A stretch of 12,355 bases of DNA from CAVURW01 sp963743595 (GTDB taxonomy: Bacteria; Verrucomicrobiota; Verrucomicrobiia; Methylacidiphilales; UBA1321), in the NCBI GenBank assembly GCA_963743595.1, contig CAVURW010000225.1, positions 1 through 12,355 of the forward strand, read 5' to 3'. Positions 5,721 to 12,355 of this stretch are shown here, in pieces. How positions within the stretch are numbered: the stretch's first letter is position 1; each line of letters opens with the position of its first letter. Made by a program: the position numbers and the translations under genes. The notes under the pieces are model-generated. The model did not search any database. It worked only from the letters and a program-made list of their open reading frames with translations, and was not told the DNA's origin.

Positions 5721-8124
5721 AGCTCTATCTGCGGTTGTCGCCAGGGCCAAAATCGAATTCTCCATCCCTTGGTCGACGGCAGTGCAAGCAATATTGGCCG
5801 CTACACCACAAATAGCAGCGAATGAAATTCTAGAACAACTAATCCATTTTGATCTTCTGATCGAAGATGGATCATCAAGCCTAATTCCTGAAACTTTTGT
5901 TCGTCCAGCCTTTGAACGCTTAAGCGATTATTTGATTGCCGACAGCATCCTGAGTAAATTCAAAACAGATGACCAATCATTAATCGCTGAATTGAATCAC
6001 CTGGCAAAAGATGGAGAGTCGATTAATTTGAATTCCGGTATTCTTTCAGCCTTGTCCGTCTTAATTCCCGAAAAATGGCCAGGGGTAGAATTGGTTAATC
6101 TGGCATCACCAAGTGTGAGAACCCCTTTGCTAATGATCACGTTTGAAGCGCTTTCGGCCAGGAATCCAGCAGCGTTAACGGAAATTATCAGAAATATTGT
6201 TTTGGAATCCTTAAGTGTTAACTCTGTGGTTCGGACTATGGCTATAGATGCCGTGCTTTCGATAGCTACTCAAGAGTCTTGCATTGACTCGACTTGGTTC
6301 GACACTTTACTACAAAAACAAGAGTTGGCTAAGCGAGACGAATACTGGTGCCCTTATCTTCAGAATAGCTACAACAGTTCTGATGTAGTCTGGCAGTTGA
6401 TAAGTGCAAAACACATCAATATTAAAAGTCTATATAAGTCAACTGCCGAGCGGTGGCTAATAGTACTTCTTTGGTTCACAGCATCGTCAGACAGGAGAGT
6501 AAAGGATTGCTCTAGTAGGGCAATCGTTGCAATTCTGGAAATCCATCACGACCTAATTATGCCATTAATGAAAAGGTTTTTATATTGTAATGATGACGAG
6601 GTTTGCGAACGGTTATTACTTTGCATTTATGGAAGTCTTATAAATTCTTCGAATGAGAGTGCAATTAAGGAGGTCGGCGTTTACTTACTGTCTGAATATC
6701 AAGGCAATTCATCGAGGCTTCAAAATGTTCTAATTAGAGACAATATTCGCTGTATCGCTGACCTTGCTAGCGTTCTAGGATTATTAGGCGAACTTGATCC
6801 TTTGCTTCCCACTAAAAAGAGATTTTCTGAATGGACACTCGTTCCCACGGAGGAAAAGGTGCTTCATACCTGGAGTAATGAACATCGATTTTATAACCTA
6901 ATAGGAAGTTGCCTTAATGGCGATTTTAATCATTATTCAATTCATTGCATCATGTATTGGTGGTCTGGAGATGTCACCAAAACCAAATGTGGTGAGTGGA
7001 TTCTAAGTCGCATTATAAATGATCTTGGATATGGAACTTCTGATTGCTGGCGTTATGACGAAGACAAAGGTAAAGGACGTGGTGGACCTCAATGGGACGA
7101 AAGAATTGGAAAAAAATACCAATGGATCGGACTTTACCAACTAGCTTCTAGACTACACGACAATCTAAAACGAGATAAATTGAGTCCAAAGGGACGGAAA
7201 CCCCCGCTAATTTTACAGGACGAAAGAAAATTGGATCCAACGTTACCCACGGGAATATCCGAGCAAAGTCTTTCCGATGGATGGTGGGTGCAAAGCAAAG
7301 TCGATCTAGGATCTACCGATCAAGTTGATTTGCCCGCTTGGGTGCACCTAAAATCTGATCTCCCAGACCTCAAAACGGTTTTAAAGCCGATCGTGAGGGG
7401 GAAACAAACATGGAGACTTTTGGTATCTAACGAGACGTGGAGCGATTTCAAACCAAACCGGCCACGTGACCAAGTTGATCGTTATGCGTGGTATCATTTG
7501 AGGAGTTTTCTAATCCCAAAAAGACAATTTTCATCAGCCCTGGAAGCATTGGCTGGGCGAAACCTTTTTGGAGACTGGATGCCGAAGGGGGCCAATTGGT
7601 TACACAGTTGTTTTGTTGGAGAATACCCTTGGGGTGTCGCCTATGATCCGTCGCTTGATTGGTGGCACGGCTGGAGCGACCGCATCGAAGGTTCAAAATT
7701 GAAGTTTATTCCATCATATAATCAGATTTCTTGTGAATGGCAGTATGATGGAGCTTTAACGCGAAACCTGTACGTTCACGTGCCTAGTCGACCGTTTTTC
7801 AAAAAGCATAAACTCCGATGGAACGGAATAGATGGCTTTATGGATGTAAATGCCAAAACCATCTTTCGCGATCCACATATTGCTGAAGACGGCACTCAGG
7901 CCCTCCTTGTGGATAACGATCGACTTCCAGAGCTTCTCGATCAATTAGGATATCGCTTAATTTGGACGTTTCTTGGTGAGAAGACCTTGCTTAACTCCCG
8001 CCATCGAGGAATTGTGTATTCCCAGATAGCGCACCTGAACAAGGACGGATCAGCGACAATTGGCGACCGGATATATTTTGAGGATTTGGAAAGTAATCAA
8101 GGCTTGGCACCGGGATGGAGATAA
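5677..8124 (+). CDS. 3' fragment of the STAND gene: helical repeats and C-terminal domain
   Basis: This is an 815-residue open frame. Its start (LLTKALSAVVARAKIEFSIPW, then LLIEDGSSSLIPETFVRPAFERLSDYLIADSIL) is the winged-helix/arm part that follows a STAND NTPase. About residues 110-400 look like HEAT/ARM-type helical repeats (RTMAIDAVLSIA, SSRAIVAILEIH). The remaining 400 residues are rich in Trp, Gly and Asp (YWWSGD, LVSNETWSDF, GDWMPKGANWLHSCFVGEYPW, LDWWHGWSD) and probably form the target-sensing domain. ATG 5677 has AAGGAG at 5664-5669 with a 7-base spacer, so this part could be translated separately even though it overlaps the upstream frame. If so, a lone sensor half without NTPase would be made. 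Confidence 0.75.
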   Translation: MQITGMPVGSGLLTKALSAVVARAKIEFSIPWSTAVQAILAATPQIAANEILEQLIHFDLLIEDGSSSLIPETFVRPAFERLSDYLIADSILSKFKTDDQSLIAELNHLAKDGESINLNSGILSALSVLIPEKWPGVELVNLASPSVRTPLLMITFEALSARNPAALTEIIRNIVLESLSVNSVVRTMAIDAVLSIATQESCIDSTWFDTLLQKQELAKRDEYWCPYLQNSYNSSDVVWQLISAKHINIKSLYKSTAERWLIVLLWFTASSDRRVKDCSSRAIVAILEIHHDLIMPLMKRFLYCNDDEVCERLLLCIYGSLINSSNESAIKEVGVYLLSEYQGNSSRLQNVLIRDNIRCIADLASVLGLLGELDPLLPTKKRFSEWTLVPTEEKVLHTWSNEHRFYNLIGSCLNGDFNHYSIHCIMYWWSGDVTKTKCGEWILSRIINDLGYGTSDCWRYDEDKGKGRGGPQWDERIGKKYQWIGLYQLASRLHDNLKRDKLSPKGRKPPLILQDERKLDPTLPTGISEQSLSDGWWVQSKVDLGSTDQVDLPAWVHLKSDLPDLKTVLKPIVRGKQTWRLLVSNETWSDFKPNRPRDQVDRYAWYHLRSFLIPKRQFSSALEALAGRNLFGDWMPKGANWLHSCFVGEYPWGVAYDPSLDWWHGWSDRIEGSKLKFIPSYNQISCEWQYDGALTRNLYVHVPSRPFFKKHKLRWNGIDGFMDVNAKTIFRDPHIAEDGTQALLVDNDRLPELLDQLGYRLIWTFLGEKTLLNSRHRGIVYSQIAHLNKDGSATIGDRIYFEDLESNQGLAPGWR
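5690..5720 (+). other. Frameshift lesion 2 (one extra base) in the STAND gene
   Basis: The NTPase frame ends with HACGKWSAY and a TAA at 5718-5720, while the frame one base later reads SGLLTKALSAVVAR without interruption to 8124. Removing one G from TGTGGGAAG gives HACGSGLLTKAL and restores one polypeptide. The exact site can lie anywhere between about 5690 and 5715. The sense is opposite to lesion 1. Confidence 0.65.
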
Positions 8125-8345
8125 AGGAAAAACGATGGGGCGTTCGTACAAATGTCAAGTCGTTTGCCCGTTTAATATCACTTTCGGAAACCTGCCCTGT
8201 ACCTTTTTTAGGAAGGAGCGATGAGCTCAGGATTTTTTCAAAGGTTGTCACAGCCTTGACTTCGTTAAACATTCCTGTCTTCCTTTCCATCAACAGCCAG
8301 CGACCTATTGGCACTCTCACATATCCGCATTGTATCAGCTTATGA
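8115..8345 (+). CDS. Possible small coupled ORF between STAND and KAP genes (76 aa)
   Basis: This frame starts at an ATG that overlaps the STAND stop by 10 bases. It ends at a TGA overlapping the KAP ATG in the classic ATGA arrangement (8342-8345). It therefore fills the gap exactly, as in a translationally coupled operon. The product is basic at its start (MEIKEKRW), then mixed, with a weakly hydrophobic stretch (VVTALTSLNIPVFLSI). I recognise no family. There is no clear ribosome site and a longer antisense frame (7991-8320) covers the same bases, so chance is a real alternative. Confidence 0.35.
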   Translation: MEIKEKRWGVRTNVKSFARLISLSETCPVPFLGRSDELRIFSKVVTALTSLNIPVFLSINSQRPIGTLTYPHCISL

Positions 8346-9721
8346 AATATAGATCAATATATAATAAGATCGGAACTAAACATGAATCCGAATCCGTGTT
8401 AGGAAAGATCGATAAACTGCGTAGTACGTTTATCTCATCTGATGTGGGTAATAGACTATTCTCTAATAAGTTAGGCATATGTGTTCTAGAATGTCTTGAT
8501 TTACTTATAGATAACGCTTCATTTCCCGATAGTTTTAAGGAATATATCCGAGAGAAAATAGAAGCTAAAACTGCGACAATAGAATCAATCAAAGGGAGAC
8601 TCAACGACCTATCGAGTGAAGGTAGTCATGAAAAGACTGGAAGAGAGATATACTTATTATTGGCTCCAGTATATCTTGCAGTAGAGCGTGGGTATTATCG
8701 CGATCAGTTAATAGCAATTGAATTTCGAATTAGCAGTATGTTAGGCCGCCTCGATGAAACAGAACGTTCTGTTAGTCTGCACAATAAAGTTCGATTAATG
8801 CATGTAAATACGGGGCAGTGGCTTTCATCGCTTAAAGATAGAATGTATCCTGGAGGCTCTAAACAGCAAATTACTTTCTGTCAAACGTCGCCAAATCAAG
8901 ATTCGATTTGGATTGTTAAATCCTATGATGGAAGTGATGACACGATCGGCGGATGTGTGAATGGAATTATTCCCATTCGACTGGAGCACCGGGAGTCTGG
9001 AAGAAATTTGCATTCGCACGAAAATCCAGCTCCGATAACCAACAAAAACCGCGAAGTTACTGCATATGGAAACGAAGGAAAGGGTGATGATGGCGACGAT
9101 TGGATCGTATCAGGTGATACCCAAGAGATTGTATGTTTTGGAGTCCCAATTGGATTGACGCACAAAAAGACAGGTAGCAATCTCTTTTCGTCCTTTGGAA
9201 TAACACATCCAAGACTTACTCTTGGAGAACAAGAAGTAAGCACTAATAACGAAAATAGTTCAGATAATCTCTGGGTATTTCAACAGGAAAATCAGGATTC
9301 GATTATCCCGCCCGAACGGGAAGGCGATGTAATCCAAAGCACGCAGACCCCCGAGGGCACAATCCAAACGCCCGGGTTATCGAAGTACTCTTTAGATCCA
9401 TTTACTAAGGGATACGCTTCCTATGCACCTGACAGAATACGTTACAAAAGTAAAATAGGATACGCGCCAGTAGCTGACGTATTAGGTGTAGGGGTATATG
9501 CCAATCATCTAGCACAGCTGATAGCTGCTAAAGAGACTGCTATGCCCCTGTCGATAGGGCTATTCGGAGCTTGGGGAGCTGGTAAATCCTGTTTTATTGA
9601 TTTAATTGATCACAACATTCGGAATATAATTTCATTGAAATCTGAAGGTTTCATGAGCACATCATTCAGATCCACTTTAATGCATGGCACTATTTGGACG
9701 CAAACCTGTGGGCTAGTTTAG
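8342..9721 (+). CDS. 5' part of the KAP gene: helical domain, MIR domain, Walker A
   Basis: This frame encodes 459 residues from ATG 8342 (TTG 8330 is possible). Residues 1-150 are helical and unrecognised. The MIR signature is strong: VRLMHVNTGQWLSS, then PIRLEHRESGRNLHSHENPA, then EVTAYGNEGKGDDGDDW, and again IGLTHKKTGSNLFSS with NLWVF. These are three trefoil-like repeats, each with the L.H..TG pattern followed by a D/N..W strand. YAPVADVLGVGVYANHLAQLIAAKETAMPLSIGLFGAWGAGKS follows as the KAP start. The last 15 codons after about 9643 are out of frame and end at TAG. Alone it would be a MIR protein with an incomplete NTPase. Confidence 0.75.
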   Translation: MKYRSIYNKIGTKHESESVLGKIDKLRSTFISSDVGNRLFSNKLGICVLECLDLLIDNASFPDSFKEYIREKIEAKTATIESIKGRLNDLSSEGSHEKTGREIYLLLAPVYLAVERGYYRDQLIAIEFRISSMLGRLDETERSVSLHNKVRLMHVNTGQWLSSLKDRMYPGGSKQQITFCQTSPNQDSIWIVKSYDGSDDTIGGCVNGIIPIRLEHRESGRNLHSHENPAPITNKNREVTAYGNEGKGDDGDDWIVSGDTQEIVCFGVPIGLTHKKTGSNLFSSFGITHPRLTLGEQEVSTNNENSSDNLWVFQQENQDSIIPPEREGDVIQSTQTPEGTIQTPGLSKYSLDPFTKGYASYAPDRIRYKSKIGYAPVADVLGVGVYANHLAQLIAAKETAMPLSIGLFGAWGAGKSCFIDLIDHNIRNIISLKSEGFMSTSFRSTLMHGTIWTQTCGLV

Positions 9722-11568
9722 TAAGTGAAATTTTTGATCAACTTTTCTCGGAGCTTGAAAAATCTGAAACGCCAGAAGAACAAATTCAAAAACTAAAGGT
9801 TTAACTTTCCGAGAATAACTTACTTGCTATAGAGTCTGCGGAAGCGTTAAAGATTGTCGAACAGGATCGAGTAAAGGCTGAGAAAAGACTTCAAAACGCT
9901 ATCCAAGAAACCCTTCAAAGAGAGGGGAATCTTCGAGAGCTAATTAATAATACGCTTACTATTATTGGCAGCGATTCCGGAGTTAAAGACGAATTAGAAC
10001 TTTTGTCTAAAAATTTGGGCCTTCCGGAACTTATGATTTCGTATTCTGACTTGGAAGAATTGACACATGAAACTCGTACTTTGGGTGGACGTTTAAAAGT
10101 GTTTGGGCTGACGACATTTAAGAATCCCCTACCTTTGTTCGTTGCAGCAGCAGTCATAGTTACTATAAATATTATTATTTGGCTTTTATCATTTCAGTAT
10201 GGACTTGATAGTATTGGAACGTTCATTGGTGAGTGTGTTGCAATAGGTTCTCCGGTAATATTGTCGTTACGCTGGGCTTTGGCGAAGGCAAATGATATGA
10301 TCAGTGGCTTAGAGAACACTTATATTAAGATCAAAAAAGTGAGGGAAAAGCAGGGAATCTCTGGTAAAGTAGCCGCCGCCCAGAGCGACCTTGCTGGAAA
10401 ACGCCGAGATGAAGATGCAGCTAGGGAAGCACTAAACGACGTTCATACCAAAATCAACCAAATACGGGCACAATTGGCAGAACTGGCCCCTGGGAGACAG
10501 TTAATTAGATTTTTGACGGAGCGAGCTAAAACCGAAGATTATCGAAAATATTTAGGTTTGGTGAGCGTGATTCGGCGAGATTTTGAACAGCTAAGCGATT
10601 TGCTCAACAGAGCTTTGAAGGATAGCGATCCATTACTGCCTAAAGTTGACCGAATAGTCCTGTACATTGATGATTTGGATCGGTGTCAAGCCGAACGTGT
10701 GATCGAGGTTTTAGAGGCAGTCCACTTGCTGCTAGCGTTCCCGTTATTTGCGGTGGTCGTGGCGGTGGATCCAAAATGGTTGCGCCAAAGCCTATTGGTG
10801 CGATATCCAAAGTTGTTAAACGATCCTATCAATAGTCAATCCCTGTTCCCGGTTGCTGATCCAAGCGACTACCTTGAAAAGATTTTTCAAATTCCCTTCA
10901 ATGTACAACGCCTAGACGAGTATGGCTTCCACAAGTTGGTAGATCAACTTTTTCAACTATCGAATCAGTCCTCTAATGGCGAAACCTCCACTGACCTATC
11001 TGCACCCAAGGGTTTGGCTGAGCCTCCCGTAGCGTCTACGCCAAATACGGAATCTTCTGTAGCGTCAACATTACTTGCCGATACACCCACAACCGAGCCT
11101 CCCGAAACTTCTTCTCCGAAGGAAGCTACAGAAAGTCAGAAGACAATGAGTCAGAGACTGAAAGTAACTGCTAGAGAAATTTCAGACATATATCGATTTG
11201 GACCACTATTTCAAACTCCTCGTGCTGTCAAGCGGTTTGGAAATACCTACTCCCTTATTCGGGTAGGTATCGAAGAAAATGATTGGGTTGATTTTATAGG
11301 TTCAACTGAATATCCGAGAAGTTATCGAATGCCTATGCTTATGCTAGCCGTGGCCTGTGCTTTTCCCACGCTATCGAGAAGATGGTTGATCTCATTAAAG
11401 ACGTCAGAGGCACCACAGTGGACATCTTTCCCACCTCATTCAGATTCAGAAACTCAATGGGCAGCACTATCCCAAGCACTGACAAATCTAGACCTAAAAG
11501 ATTGGCCGACACCTTTACCGAGTCAATTAGTGAAATGGATACCAGTGGTCGAAAGATATTCCTTCTAA
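9670..11568 (+). CDS. 3' part of the KAP gene: membrane hairpin and Walker B
   Basis: This frame resumes as RFHEHIIQIHFNAWHYLDANLW, meets TAA at 9802-9804 after QKLKV, and is then open to 11568. The first usable start after the stop is TTG 10003. A membrane hairpin (FVAAAVIVTINIIIWLLSF and IGTFIGECVAIGSPVILSL) is followed by a charged coiled coil (KKVREKQ to QIRAQLAELAPG). Then come VDRIVLYIDDLDRCQAERVIEVLEAV (Walker B and the DLDR motif) and FAVVVAVDPKWLRQSL. A repeat-like Ser/Thr/Pro/Glu tract (about 10966-11145, VASTPNTE and VASTLLADTPTTEPPE) precedes the C-terminal helical domain. No strong terminator is visible after the stop. Confidence 0.75.
9802..9804 (+). other. In-frame TAA in the KAP gene
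   Basis: The codon lies between QKLKV and LSENNLLAIE in a stretch otherwise open for 600 codons. TAA can arise from CAA, GAA or AAA by one change. The segment is a hydrophilic linker, and both sides are equally KAP-like. Confidence 0.85.
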
Positions 11569-11615
11569 TAACTTTTCATACATTCAACTAAAGACTGAGC
11601 ATCCCCAACATATTC

Positions 11616-11936
11616 ATGCGCAGAAGGCCGAAGTCGCCCATGCGCGACGATCCCATCATCAAAATATTACAAAAAGAAGGACTCTCGATACGACAGATTG
11701 CCCGGAAGACGGGCATGGCTCGCAACACGATTCGCCGCGCATATTGTCACGGCAATTGCCAGGCTGTCGAAGCTATGTTTCGAGGTTGTCTTAGAATCGT
11801 CCAACCCGAAGTCCAGCTTTTGGTGATGTGTTCGACGATCCATAGACATTCCAAAAACAATGCCTGCACTCCCGTCCCTAGTGTTGACGGGTTGTCCAGG
11901 CGTTGTGTAAGGGTCGAGCTTAAGCCGAAGGCTTAA
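11616..11936 (+). pseudogene. IS21-type IstA transposase remnant
   Basis: The first 45 residues (DDPIIKILQKEGLSIRQIARKTGMARNTIRRAY) show the N-terminal helix-turn-helix of IS21-family IstA, including the GLSIRxIARKTGxxRNTIRRA signature. IstA binds the IS ends and catalyses transposition with the help of the IstB ATPase. After the HTH the reading frame loses all family likeness, and the DDE catalytic domain and istB are absent. A neighbouring frame reads RLSKLCFEV at about 11760, loosely like the next conserved IstA stretch, so a frameshift followed by deletion is likely. It is non-functional. It begins about 50 bases after the KAP stop and marks the right side of the defence block. Confidence 0.6.
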
Positions 11937-11938
11937 GC
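11918..11938. repeat. Perfect 9-bp hairpin GCTTAAGCC-GAA-GGCTTAAGC
   Basis: Two perfect 9-base arms surround a GAA loop. There is no T-run on the 3' side of either strand, so it is not a classical terminator. It overlaps the end of the open frame of the IstA remnant and starts the hairpin-rich stretch to 12160. Confidence 0.8.
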
Positions 11939-12213
11939 AAGTGTCTGATTGTCGGCAGGCTCGAGACCGAAAACCAAACCCTCAGTTTGGGTTTGAGGGC
12001 TTCCGAGCAGGTCGACAATTCGTGCTGGGTTCGGCCAGCTCCTAGCTCACACCAAAAGGAAAAAGAACCGACTCCACAACGGTTTCTATCCCTAGCATTA
12101 TTGATGAGCGATGATCGAGGGAAGAAAGACACATCAAGCCGCCATGTTAAGCTTTGGCTTGTGAGTTCAGTTCCAAAAAGCTAATAGGGTAAAGATAGTT
12201 TGAAATAACAAGC
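11937..12213. other. Non-coding, hairpin-rich stretch
   Basis: Apart from the listed hairpins, a further 6-bp pair CAAGCC/GGCTTG (12135-12140 with 12156-12161) is visible. No gene or RNA I can name lies here. Short frames on both strands lack motifs. Confidence 0.45.
11948..12019. repeat. Nested inverted repeat (outer arms ATTGTCG/CGACAAT)
   Basis: ATTGTCG (11948-11954) pairs with CGACAAT (12013-12019), and GCTCG (11959-11963) pairs with CGAGC (12004-12008). An inner hairpin AAACCAAAC (11971-11979) pairs with GTTTGGGTTT (11984-11993) apart from one extra base. The three-tiered symmetry over 72 bases looks like a foldable single-strand element or a site for a dimeric recombinase. I could not tie it to a known mobile element. 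Confidence 0.55.
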
Positions 12214-12355
12214 ATGAAACTGCCAGTACAGCCCGAGAGAAAGACGGCGAGTACCACCACCCACAAACCAAAAACCCTTGGATTAGGAAACAACTTAGCC
12301 ATGCAAATGCACCTCCCGGTTGATTTATTACAAAAGGCTCTCTACTTAAGGAAAT
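12214..12355 (+). CDS. Possible partial ORF running off the right edge
   Basis: From ATG 12214 the frame is open to the end of the window, 47 codons. The product starts basic and polar (MKLPVQPERKTASTTTHKPK) and then becomes more helix-forming (LPVDLLQKALYLRK). An in-frame ATG at 12301 is an alternative start. I recognise no family and see no ribosome site. Confidence 0.25.
   Translation, partial: MKLPVQPERKTASTTTHKPKTLGLGNNLAMQMHLPVDLLQKALYLRK

Larger units (their letters stand above)
4057..8124 (+). pseudogene. Avs-like STAND NTPase with N-terminal nuclease, broken by two 1-nt indels
   Basis: Joining three frames gives one protein of about 1355 residues. Frame A starts at ATG 4057 (MQEIDFHQIQPRCGSKEDAF) and runs to RFRGAG. 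Restoring one G near 4189-4191 continues it as GDGGVECLATGEDGSLIGWQAKY. This is a PD-(D/E)xK nuclease core with D (about residue 47), E and the QxK motif of Mrr-like enzymes. Then comes a P-loop NTPase (GAGGSGKT about 336-343; Walker B FIFVDALNET about 409), helical repeats, and a long C-terminal domain. Removing one G near 5694-5697 joins the second part. The order nuclease, STAND NTPase, helical repeats, C-terminal sensor matches Avs (AVAST) proteins, which recognise a conserved phage protein and then cut DNA. I cannot say which Avs type. The two indels compensate in frame but lie about 1500 bases apart, so as written the protein is not made. Sequencing error remains possible at both G runs. 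Confidence 0.8.
8342..11568 (+). pseudogene. KAP-family P-loop NTPase with MIR domain, broken by frameshift and nonsense codon
   Basis: Repaired, this is one protein of about 1075 residues. Order: an alpha-helical N-terminus (1-150); a MIR-type beta-trefoil (150-320); the KAP Walker A LFGAWGAGKS (about 407-416); IHFNAWHYLDANLWASL, the KAP signature after the frameshift; two adjacent membrane segments (about 600-645); a coiled coil; Walker B IVLYIDDLDRC (about 773-783) followed by VIEVLEAVHLLL; a Ser/Thr/Pro-rich insert; and a C-terminal part with TPRAVKRFGNTYSLIR. KAP NTPases with membrane hairpins between Walker A and B act at the inner face of the membrane, and several are linked to phage defence. 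MIR domains usually bind sugars or proteins. A missing base near 9645 and TAA at 9802-9804 interrupt it. The second lesion is a substitution, so decay is more likely than simple sequencing error. ATG 8342 overlaps the preceding small ORF. Confidence 0.8.

Noticed and set aside
7991..8320. 109-codon minus-strand ORF over the STAND end and the following gap
   Set aside because: The first two thirds by position are antisense to a convincing gene. The part over the gap reads plausibly, but there is no motif or start evidence.
1..12355. CRISPR array or tRNA genes
   Set aside because: No evenly spaced direct repeats and no cloverleaf-like sequence were seen on either strand.

Overview
This window looks like an accessory, anti-phage-type island on a bacterial chromosome or large replicon. 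I cannot name the host from sequence alone. The moderate base composition of the genes, the GC-rich hairpin-filled spacer on the left and the style of the excisionase-like gene gave me a weak impression of a spirochaete of the Leptospira type. That is recall, not proof. No rRNA, tRNA or housekeeping gene is visible.

Left flank (1-1580): a folded-RNA-like segment at the edge that resembles part of a group II intron domain I; a minus-strand excisionase/MerR-type HTH gene with an in-frame hexanucleotide repeat encoding Asn-Gln dipeptides; a long GC-rich non-coding stretch with large inverted repeats; and a possible 72-residue membrane peptide.

Core (1582-11568), all on the plus strand. (1) An intact two-gene unit: an HNH endonuclease followed by a nucleoside phosphorylase/MTAN-family enzyme with a C-terminal domain resembling AbiJ_NTD3. 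Both proteins carry the same short motif, LNIxTNNGxxAQxVNI, and the DNA encoding it is also similar. (2) A large Avs-like STAND protein, about 1355 residues when repaired: an N-terminal PD-(D/E)xK nuclease of the QxK type, a P-loop NTPase, helical repeats and a Trp-rich C-terminal domain. Two opposing 1-nt indels break it. (3) A possible 76-codon ORF that overlaps the genes on both sides. (4) A KAP-family P-loop NTPase with an N-terminal MIR (beta-trefoil) domain and two membrane segments, about 1075 residues when repaired. A 1-nt frameshift and an in-frame TAA break it.

Right flank (11569-12355): the N-terminus of an IS21-type IstA transposase, decayed, then a hairpin-rich non-coding stretch and an ORF running off the right edge.

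Reading of the whole: mobile-element debris on both sides encloses several nucleotide-binding conflict systems. The HNH-MTAN pair is the only one still intact and is the best candidate for an undescribed system. I infer that the MTAN protein senses or edits a nucleotide or nucleoside and that the HNH protein is the DNA-cutting arm, joined through the shared motif. The two big NTPases appear to be decaying, unless some of the indels are sequencing errors.
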